Positions 18,730-26,100 of a stretch of DNA of 38,922 nt are shown in pieces. The translations under genes and the position numbers were made by a program. The stretch is from positions 1 through 38,922 of IMG/VR virus record IMGVR_UViG_3300025879_000003; one strand, given 5' to 3'. Each line of letters begins with the position of its first letter. The first letter of the stretch is position 1. The notes under the pieces were generated by a model. The model did not search any database. It had not been told where the DNA came from and worked only from the letters and a program-made list of their open reading frames with translations. This DNA is from a virus.

Positions 18730-20714
18730 TGACCCCCCGAACAAGCGGGCTCAAGCTGAGCATCAAAATAATCGCTCTTGATGTTGCTGAGGTCAACGCC
18801 CGACCAATCGAGTGAGGCGAGCTTAAGCCAAAGCTCCTCAGCGGGTGCGCCCTCCTCAACGGTCTGATAAGGCGCTTGATCATAGGCGCTATCACCGAAC
18901 CAACCGAGGAGCGCCACGCCGCGCAGCTTGTCTCGGTTCTCATAGATGAAGGTGGCAACATCTCCCCACTCGTCATCTTTCACTGTGCATGTGTTGGAGA
19001 CGTTGTGAGTGAGGCCCTCAACGCGAGTAGGCTCAGAGCCCGGTGCCACCCAGTGCTGATAGACGAGCTTGACGCGAGTGAGGTGAGCGAGCGCGCTGTC
19101 AGTCTCTCGCGTGAGTGAGCCCTCGGGCGCAGCGCAAGCGAAAGCTACCACGCCTGTGTGCTCATCGAGGTCGGTGAGAGCATCGGGTACATGAGCCTCG
19201 AGCACAGACCATACAGGGTTGACCTTAGCCACCCTCATGCGCCTGATGTAGCGCTGAGCATGGAAAGGGTGAACGCCTGCGCTAGTACCTGCGATGGTGG
19301 AGGTGTTGCCCGATGGCTTGATTGTGGTCACGCGCGAGGCAGTCTTGATGCCGATCTTAGCGGCGGTATGTTGATTGACCTCAACGCAGAGGCGCGCGCC
19401 CTCCTCCAAGACCTCTGGGTCAAAGAGTAGATCGGGAGCTGCACACATGCCTGTAATGCTCACACCGATGAGCGCCTCCTGCTCCAAGATCATCTTGGTG
19501 GTGCGGGTGAGGTAGCCTTGATTGGTGTAACCCGCTTGGAGGGTGCCGATGTGAGCCGCCGCACAACAAGCCTCAAAGAAGTCCTCCTTGCTCTTGATGA
19601 GAGCGCCGTTGATCTCGGTGAGGTTGCACACAGCCCAACCACTTTGGAACAGATAGCCCTTGCTCTCAAGCGCCTCACGCTTACGCAGCATGTCGAGCGT
19701 GATCTCTTTGATTTGCTGACCATGAGGCGTGGTGATGGTGTAAGGGAATAGACCAATCTCCGCGCATGGGTTAGTGCCATGATGAGGATCAGCGAAGAAC
19801 GCCACCCCAGGCTCACCCCACGCCTTAGCCATCTCCACCACCTCATCAACTACTTGGCGCCCCACATCGAGCCCCACCCCTGCGCTGATGTTGGCGTATG
19901 CGCGTTGTGGGTTATGCTTCCACCAATCGCCCACCTTAGCTTTCATCATGAGCTCATCAGTCTCGTCAAAGATAGCGATGCTTGCGCTACGCCTCACGCC
20001 ACCACTGAGCACAGCCTCGGAGAGGAACATCACAATGTCGAAGGCATCAACCGAGCGCAGGCGCGCTTGACCATCAGCGATGCACCGATCAAGGAGCGCT
20101 CTGATCTTCTCAAGCGCAGTCTCAAGAGGCCCACTACCTGGAGCTTTCCCACCGCTTGAGATGTCTGCGCCCTTTGGCCTGATCGATGAGTAATCAAAAC
20201 GGATATGGCGGTAGTCCTCGTAATACCCTCGATGAAGATAGCTATCGATGAGGCTCTGAGCTGCGCGCGCCCACCCCTCAATGCTGTCTGGGATAAGCAC
20301 CTCATGCACCAAGCGGCGCTCAGCCTCTTTGGGTGTGAGGAGGCGAGGAAGGCGAGCGATGTCAGCGCCCCTCACTGAGAAGCCTGTGCCACAGCCACTG
20401 AGGAGAAGCCAGAACGCCTCAGAGAAGAAGCGGGAGCGATCACAGGGCGAGTAGGTGCAGTTGTAAATCCTCATGTTATTGCGCTCGATGGGAGCCCCAC
20501 CAAACTGAGTAGAGCGCTGAGAGGGGAACACGCGCTTCTCTCTGACGAGCTTGAAGGCGCGCTGTGTCTCACCGACCACTTGAGGGAAGCGTTTGAGGTG
20601 CATGGCCTCAACACGATTGACAGCATGAGCCCAAGTCTCACGACCCTCGCCGCCAGGTAAGGGTCGGGCATATTGAGCGGCGAAAGCCACCTCTCCAAGG
20701 ATATGATTTTGCAT
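18711..20714 (-). CDS. nrdJ: Adenosylcobalamin-dependent ribonucleotide reductase (class II)
   Basis: About 667 residues from ATG 20714 (GGAG 7 bases before); ATG 20741 is in frame but its site is too close. It resembles the monomeric Lactobacillus leichmannii-type ribonucleoside-triphosphate reductase. Key residues (short-form numbering): Cys86 in RIYNCTYSPC; the radical-site motif NPCAEIGL with Cys317 and Glu319; Cys363 in AVCNLTEI as redox partner of Cys86; and the C-terminal CSGGQC (Cys658/Cys663), which re-reduces the active site. It needs vitamin B12 from the host and works without oxygen. It sits at the end of the late block, not with thyX. It is somewhat shorter than the L. leichmannii enzyme (739). 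Confidence 0.93.
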   Translation of the reverse strand: MQNHILGEVAFAAQYARPLPGGEGRETWAHAVNRVEAMHLKRFPQVVGETQRAFKLVREKRVFPSQRSTQFGGAPIERNNMRIYNCTYSPCDRSRFFSEAFWLLLSGCGTGFSVRGADIARLPRLLTPKEAERRLVHEVLIPDSIEGWARAAQSLIDSYLHRGYYEDYRHIRFDYSSIRPKGADISSGGKAPGSGPLETALEKIRALLDRCIADGQARLRSVDAFDIVMFLSEAVLSGGVRRSASIAIFDETDELMMKAKVGDWWKHNPQRAYANISAGVGLDVGRQVVDEVVEMAKAWGEPGVAFFADPHHGTNPCAEIGLFPYTITTPHGQQIKEITLDMLRKREALESKGYLFQSGWAVCNLTEINGALIKSKEDFFEACCAAAHIGTLQAGYTNQGYLTRTTKMILEQEALIGVSITGMCAAPDLLFDPEVLEEGARLCVEVNQHTAAKIGIKTASRVTTIKPSGNTSTIAGTSAGVHPFHAQRYIRRMRVAKVNPVWSVLEAHVPDALTDLDEHTGVVAFACAAPEGSLTRETDSALAHLTRVKLVYQHWVAPGSEPTRVEGLTHNVSNTCTVKDDEWGDVATFIYENRDKLRGVALLGWFGDSAYDQAPYQTVEEGAPAEELWLKLASLDWSGVDLSNIKSDYFDAQLEPACSGGQCSISL

Positions 20715-20779
20715 GACAGGTCTCCGAGAGGCGAGCGTCATGCTCCCCTCTAAGATGGGGTTAAGTTAGGGTGAAGCGC

Positions 20780-21214
20780 TTAGGGTGTCAGTAGGGCCGC
20801 CACCGTGAGCGCGCTCATAGATAACACAGCGACCAAGCCAACCCGCCACCACCAAATCTCTTTGGTGAGGCTACTCACTTCACCTTGAGAGGTGACAAGC
20901 TTGAGCTGGAGCTCATCGCGTTGCTTGAGGTAGCTCTCATGAACTGCCTCATGGTTGGTCTGTAGCTTGCGGATATGATCAAAGAAGGCGAGGCGCTCAG
21001 CCTCAAGGCGCCTCTCACAGAAGCTCCAACCCCTCTCAAGGTCGCTCCTCACAATCGCAAAGTCCTCAACGCTCAGACAGAACTGATCAGAGGGCTCGAC
21101 ATACAGCGCCTCTATCTCAACCCCTGTGGTGAGCTTAAGGGGCTCCCTGATCACTATCGGTGAGCTGAGAGGGCTGAGGATGAGGAGGATAGATGAGAGG
21201 AGTAGTTGAGCCAT
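20780..21214 (-). CDS. Secreted/tail-anchored coiled-coil protein, spanin-like candidate
   Basis: About 144 residues from ATG 21214. This start is chosen because it begins a clear signal-peptide-like segment (MAQLLLSSILLILSPLSS); the frame is open to 21286 but has no site there. A periplasmic part with a coiled coil follows (about 70-115), and then a C-terminal membrane helix (WWWRVGLVAVLSMSALTVAALL). This two-ended membrane plan, nested in the end of the preceding membrane gene by 80 bases, recalls spanins, but no lipobox cysteine is present. It would sit between membranes, with its C-terminus anchored. The role is inferred only from architecture and position. Confidence 0.5.
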   Translation of the reverse strand: MAQLLLSSILLILSPLSSPIVIREPLKLTTGVEIEALYVEPSDQFCLSVEDFAIVRSDLERGWSFCERRLEAERLAFFDHIRKLQTNHEAVHESYLKQRDELQLKLVTSQGEVSSLTKEIWWWRVGLVAVLSMSALTVAALLTP

Positions 21215-21500
21215 TGATCTGCCTGCATATTCTGCATCTGAGGTCTTGGATAGAACTAACGTAGTCTTGACAGCGCTCGCGCTCAAGCGCCGCTACATCA
21301 TCACACGCAGCCTGCGAACACTCAAACAGATCAAGCTCACAGGCTTGATACTGCTTGGTCTGCTCGCTGAGCGCCTCCTCACAGGTCGAGCAGTCAGCCT
21401 TATCCCAATGCAGGCCCACGACAAACATCAAGGCAGACCACCCGATCAGAGCGATCACAGCGCCAGCAATCAGTCTCTGAGTGTGAGTGAGTTTATCCAT
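21135..21500 (-). CDS. Cys-rich membrane-anchored protein, inner-spanin-like candidate
   Basis: About 121 residues from the ATG at 21500, which overlaps the previous stop. An N-terminal membrane helix (about residues 10-28, LIAGAVIALIGWSALMFVVGL) leads to a charged domain with eight cysteines between about 37 and 92 (CSTC, ACELDLFECSQAAC, ERC, RCRIC). The C-terminus is Pro-rich. The topology (short N-in, large periplasmic domain) resembles an i-spanin. Many cysteines suggest disulphides in the periplasm. The next gene starts inside its 3' end in another frame, as Rz1 does inside Rz. Confidence 0.5.
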   Translation of the reverse strand: MDKLTHTQRLIAGAVIALIGWSALMFVVGLHWDKADCSTCEEALSEQTKQYQACELDLFECSQAACDDVAALERERCQDYVSSIQDLRCRICRQINGSTTPLIYPPHPQPSQLTDSDQGAP

Positions 21501-21765
21501 TGTCAATCTTCTTCATAAGGAGCTCCTCAATTCTGTTGAGCTGCTTTTGTATATTCTCCATCTGGCCCTCGATCTTTGCCACCACCACCTCCATCTGCTG
21601 CCCTCGCCGCTGAAGGCTCTTGACCTCAGATTTCAGCTCCTTGACCTCCTCGGCCTGTTGCTCAAACTTGAGGCGCGTGGTCTCCATCGCGCGCGACACA
21701 AGCAAGACCCAACCGAGCGCAGGGATTAAAACTAAGGTGATGATGTCTCTGGTCATTTCCCACAT
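21493..21765 (-). CDS. Membrane/coiled-coil protein, holin-like candidate
   Basis: A 90-residue protein with one hydrophobic segment (about residues 7-24, DIITLVLIPALGWVLLVS), then a continuous coiled coil (about 30-85, VKELKSEVKSLQRRGQQMEVVVAKIEGQMENIQKQLNRIEELL). It leads a cluster of three small overlapping membrane-protein genes that ends before nrdJ, which looks like a lysis cassette. GGAG lies 8 bases before the ATG. The same architecture appears in the 74-residue gene next to terL. A holin role is possible; tail- or membrane-associated structural roles are alternatives. Confidence 0.55.
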   Translation of the reverse strand: MWEMTRDIITLVLIPALGWVLLVSRAMETTRLKFEQQAEEVKELKSEVKSLQRRGQQMEVVVAKIEGQMENIQKQLNRIEELLMKKIDNG

Positions 21766-21766
21766 A

Positions 21767-22258
21767 TTATAATCTCCAAACTAAGACGCGAGCGTTGGCA
21801 TCCCAATTATAAACGGGGCCACCATCAATAGCCCCAGGCGTTGTACCATGAATTGCTGTGATCTTGAGTTGGACAGAGTGTGATGCGCTCGTGGCTTTAA
21901 CATAACATCGCGCGCGCTCATCAGCCCAAAAGCCCATTTGAACCTCAGCGTTATTAATCATGGTTTGACCGGTGGCGATATTCCCAGACGCGCCTCCGTC
22001 ATCGTACCACCTAAAAGAAACCCCATAAGACGTGCTCGTACTAGGTGGCGTGTCTGGAGCGAGCGCCGCCTCAAAAATATAAACGTGTCCATCGTTTGGA
22101 ACAGTGAAGGTCGCGCCACTCTGTGTCATGGTGAAATCATGACCTGTGGATCCCTTTGTGCTCCAAGAGATCGCAGTACCTACAGAGACCGCGCCGGTAG
22201 CGTTATAATATATGTTTACTTTTGAGCTCGTGCCTGAGCGCTCAGGAAGATAAGTCAT
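21767..22258 (-). CDS. Small fibre-tip/receptor-binding candidate (TNF/C1q-like jelly roll)
   Basis: A 163-residue all-beta protein. The pattern of AISWSTKGSTGHDFTMTQSGATFTVPNDGHVYIFEAAL in the middle and YVKATSASHSVQLKITAIHG towards the end recalls C1q/TNF-type jelly-roll domains seen at tips of phage fibres. No membrane segment. GAGGTGA lies before the ATG. It is the last of three similar-sized genes directly after the giant fibre gene, where tip or receptor-binding proteins are commonly encoded. The fold is a visual judgement only. Confidence 0.5.
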   Translation of the reverse strand: MTYLPERSGTSSKVNIYYNATGAVSVGTAISWSTKGSTGHDFTMTQSGATFTVPNDGHVYIFEAALAPDTPPSTSTSYGVSFRWYDDGGASGNIATGQTMINNAEVQMGFWADERARCYVKATSASHSVQLKITAIHGTTPGAIDGGPVYNWDANARVLVWRL

Positions 22259-22262
22259 GGGT

Positions 22263-22682
22263 TCACCTCAACATGATCAAAAGAGCATGACTCTTGGCGG
22301 TGTCACTCGTTGTGGGGAAAAAAGAAAGTGAACCGCTAATAGCCCAAGCATGAGAGTTGCCAAATGACAAGGCTAAGTCATCTCCCTTTGGAGCGTTCCA
22401 AGCCCCAATCCCTGCTGTGCTAGATTTATTGATCACTGAGCCTCTCATATAATCCACATTGTGAGATGTTTCGGTGTAGCCAAAAAAACCACTAGATTGG
22501 TAATTGGCGTGAACATAAGCCGCCTCACAATAAGACTCGCTTTTTAAAGAGAGAGGAGATGCTTTGATCACTCCTGAGCATGGGGAGCTTTGATTAAAAA
22601 ACAATACGTTTGACGCAGAGGGAGTAAGTATTGCGAATGGAGTTTCATGTTCTTTGCCAACAGGAGAAATAGAAAAACTCAT
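22263..22682 (-). CDS. Hypothetical fibre-associated protein
   Basis: A 139-residue Ser/Asn/Phe-rich, probably beta-structured protein with two cysteines (about 35 and 52). The base composition looks more A/T-rich than the flanking structural genes, which hints at horizontal exchange. It overlaps the preceding gene by ATGA, with GGAGG upstream. It lies between two TNF-like tip candidates, so a host-recognition or fibre-cap role is possible. I do not recognise the sequence. Confidence 0.5.
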   Translation of the reverse strand: MSFSISPVGKEHETPFAILTPSASNVLFFNQSSPCSGVIKASPLSLKSESYCEAAYVHANYQSSGFFGYTETSHNVDYMRGSVINKSSTAGIGAWNAPKGDDLALSFGNSHAWAISGSLSFFPTTSDTAKSHALLIMLR

Positions 22683-23113
22683 AGGTCAACCCTCCTAACA
22701 TAAATTTGAGAATGTGAGGTGATGACTGTGACTGTGCCTGTCACAGATGAAACCTTGAGCTTTAAGGCTGACGTATTGCCTTGATCAACTGTAAAGACAC
22801 AATCAGCTGCATCTGATCCAACTTTGCCTATAGCTTGACGCCCACCAGAGGCTCCAATTGTTGAGCCGTTCAGCTCAAATATGAAGTCAACCTCATCAGT
22901 AGATGGGTTCGAAGCGCTCGCTCCTAAAACAGCAGATGCGACATAATGCCCTTCTGATAGTGTCAATGTGTCTGTCCCTGCTCCTGTGATGCCAATGTCG
23001 TCATAAGCGAAGTTAAAGATGATATAAGCACCCGAACTGAGGGCCGAGCTGTAAGAGAGTGACCCAATCATCACCTCTATGTTTTTAATTCTGCTGTTTA
23101 GAAGATATGACAT
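22679..23113 (-). CDS. Small fibre-tip candidate, beta-sandwich
   Basis: A 144-residue all-beta protein directly after the giant fibre gene (8-base gap, GAGG site). Segments such as TDTLTLSEGHYVASAVLGASA, VDFIFELNGSTIG and ALKLKVSSVTGTVTV resemble jelly-roll strands of TNF/C1q-type tips. One cysteine, no membrane segment. It probably caps or decorates the fibre; the attribution is by position and strand pattern. Confidence 0.5.
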   Translation of the reverse strand: MSYLLNSRIKNIEVMIGSLSYSSALSSGAYIIFNFAYDDIGITGAGTDTLTLSEGHYVASAVLGASASNPSTDEVDFIFELNGSTIGASGGRQAIGKVGSDAADCVFTVDQGNTSALKLKVSSVTGTVTVITSHSQIYVRRVDL

Positions 23114-23120
23114 AAAAACC

Positions 23121-26100
23121 TCAGATCACATACCAAGATGTGCCATCACTGACAATCGTAGCCGAGGCGTTTTGAAAGCCTAAGACCAAGCCTGAGACTC
23201 CATCAATAGTGTCGTTAATTGTGATCTCATTAGCGCTTAGGTTTTTGATGTTGTATTTATAACCACTACCAGAAGCGCTCGCTGTGGGAAGCGACACAGT
23301 GCAGTTCACACTCGGCGTGAGCAGGTAAATCTCCTCAATGCCCTCATGTGTGGTGATCGCGTAGGTTGAGCCAGGTGAGGCGCTCGTGACATTGGGCGCA
23401 GGAGGTGAGAAGGTCTTAGGCTCCCAACGGCTGTTCGTATTGACCCACTGCAAAACCTGATTGTCTGTGGGCGCGCTGGGATAAGCCACATCAGCGAATG
23501 TGTCGAGGTCGAGCGCAGCGAGGTTGCTAGGCACGATGGCGCGATCAGTCGCAGTAGCCGCTTGAGCCTCTGCATCGGTGGCGAGCTCCACGAGGCCAAG
23601 CGTTGTCTCGTCTGCCACAGGAGCAGGAGGAGGGCCTGCCTTAAAGGTCGATGATACGCCGTCGAAGAGGAGGATCTGACCATCGGTCGGTGCCACGGTG
23701 AGGTCAACATCATCAAGGCCATTGAGCCCATCAGCTGCGTTCACTTTCTCGCTGAGACGAGTGTCGATGCCCGCGAGGTGCGAGTCGAGGTCACTCGCGG
23801 CTGCGGTGTAGTCGCTGGCTGTGTGCGCGGTGTCGATGTGCTCACCGCCAAGCGTGAGCGCTCCATCGGTAGGCGTGATCGTATTGACGCTGTTCACCGC
23901 CAAGCCGACCTCGGTGTCGAGCCCTGCCAGGTGTGAGTCAAGGTCAGCGGCGCTCGCTGTGTAGTTCACTGCGGTGTGCGCTGTCTCGATGTCAGCGCCA
24001 CCTAAGACCACAGCGCCATCGGTGGGTGTGAGCGTGTTGACTGTCTTAACTGCCTCACCGTCAAGCGTCGTGAGCGCCGTGTCGAGCGCGCCGAGCTCGT
24101 CGTCGATACCGCCGAGGTGATGGATGACCTTAGTGCCATCGACAGTCGCACCGCGAGTCTCGTCGTAGTTGGTCGCGCTGAAGCTCAGTGAGAGGTCGCC
24201 CAAGTCGCCTGCGTAGAGCTCTTGCTTTGTGGCGTCGTACACAGGGAGCTGACCGTCAGTCGTGAAGGAGCGCGTGTTGAGCTCGATCGACGATGAGAAG
24301 TAGCACCCCCACGCCGGCTGATAGTCCGTCCCACCTTGCGAGTAGTTGAAGCCGAACAGATCGACGGTGGCCTTTGACTCGACGGTGACTTGGCCGTTCA
24401 GCGTGATGTTTTGGCCGACGAGCAGGTGAGCGTTGGTGTCGGCTTGATCGACTTGGATCACGAGCTCACCGAGACCCCAGTTCGTGACGCGGATGTACTC
24501 GCCGTTGTTCGTCACGCTTGGGAGCGTCATCGTCTTGGTCGAGCCTGTCGCCGTACCGATGATGTAATGCTTACCACTCTCAAGGGTCAGCGCGTCGGCG
24601 TCGGTGATGAACGAAGCGCTGTTGATGAACGACGTTGGGGCGTTGCTCAGATCAGCGTAGTCGCCGCTCGTCGCGACCGTCGCAAGGTCGCTTGACAGGA
24701 CGATCTCCGTTGAGTCGGCTGTGAGAGCCGTCGCGCCACCCCCTGCGACGAGGCGACCGCTTGTGCCGTCAATCGAGACGTCGAGCTGACCTGCGCCGAC
24801 CTTGAGCGCGTTGAGATAAGCGTCTTTGGCGCGAGCGCTCGCTGAGCCGATGTCGCGTGTGCTGTTGCCGTCTGGCAAGAACGCTCCGCTCGTCGCGTTG
24901 AGCGACCACTGACCAGCCGCGAAGCCTGCCGAGCCGTCGCTCACTTGGATGACCCCCTCCGCACCTTGCGCCGTTGTGCTCAACGCACTCAGCTCGCTCG
25001 CTACGAAGGCCGTGGTCGCGATCTGCGTTGTGTTCGTGCCTTGTGAGGCTGTTGGCGCTGTCGGCGTACCTGTCAGAGCAGGTGAGGCGATGTTCGCTTT
25101 GAGGGCGAGACCAGAGGCCACAAAAGCGGTGGTCGCGATCTGCGTTGTGTTCGTACCAAGTGAAGCGGTCGGCGCTGTCGGTGTGCCTGTCAGAGCAGGT
25201 GAGGCGATGTTCGCTTTGAGGGCGAGCTCAGTATCAAGCGCCTCATCCGCCTCTTTGAGCGACGTCGCGGTGTCAAGGTAGTTGGTCGCGCCGTTGGCGA
25301 GATACGAGCCATCTTCCTCCAGACCGGCGCCAGTGATGATCGACGCGCTGACAAGCGACTTGCCTTGTAGGCTCGTGTCGATCCCTGCGAGGTGAGAGTC
25401 GAGGTCAGCCGCGCTCGCGGTGTAGCCGACCGCCGTGTGCGCTGTGTCGATGTCTGCACCACCAAGCGCCACATCACCCCCAACAGGCGAGACGCCGTTC
25501 ACTGAGCTCACGCTCGTCGTGCCGAGAGGTGACACCTCAAAGCGCCCATTTGTGGCGGAGTACACAAGCGCGTCACCGTCTGCCAAGCCCGTGAGGTCAA
25601 CGTCACTCATTTGAGCGAGGGAGTCGATCTTGCGTGGGTAGAACACATAGCGGTTCAGTGACCCGCCTACAGTGTGACGATCCATCGCGAAGTAGAGCGT
25701 GGTGCGAGGAGGCACAGTGATGGATGTGATCAGCGCGTCATACTCTGTGGCGGGGTCGCTCTCTAGCTCGCCACCGAAGTACACCTGATAATCTACACCA
25801 TCAATGTTCGCTGTCTGCACACCGAGAGCGATTGTGACATCGTTCGCTGAACGGTTACTCACCGCAAAACCGTTAGCAGCGTTCAACAGTTCCTCCGCGT
25901 CTGTCGCGTCAGGAAGGCTGATTGTGAGCGCGCTTGACCCCATAGGGATCACATACATAGCGTCTGCGTAGTCCGTGCCCACTTGAGACGTGTTGATTGA
26001 GCGCAAAACAAACTCTGCGCTGTGCTTTTGGAGGTTCGTGAACACGTTAGCCGCGAGCACCTCGTCAGCGTTTCGCAGCGATGTAGCCGTGCTGAGTAGG

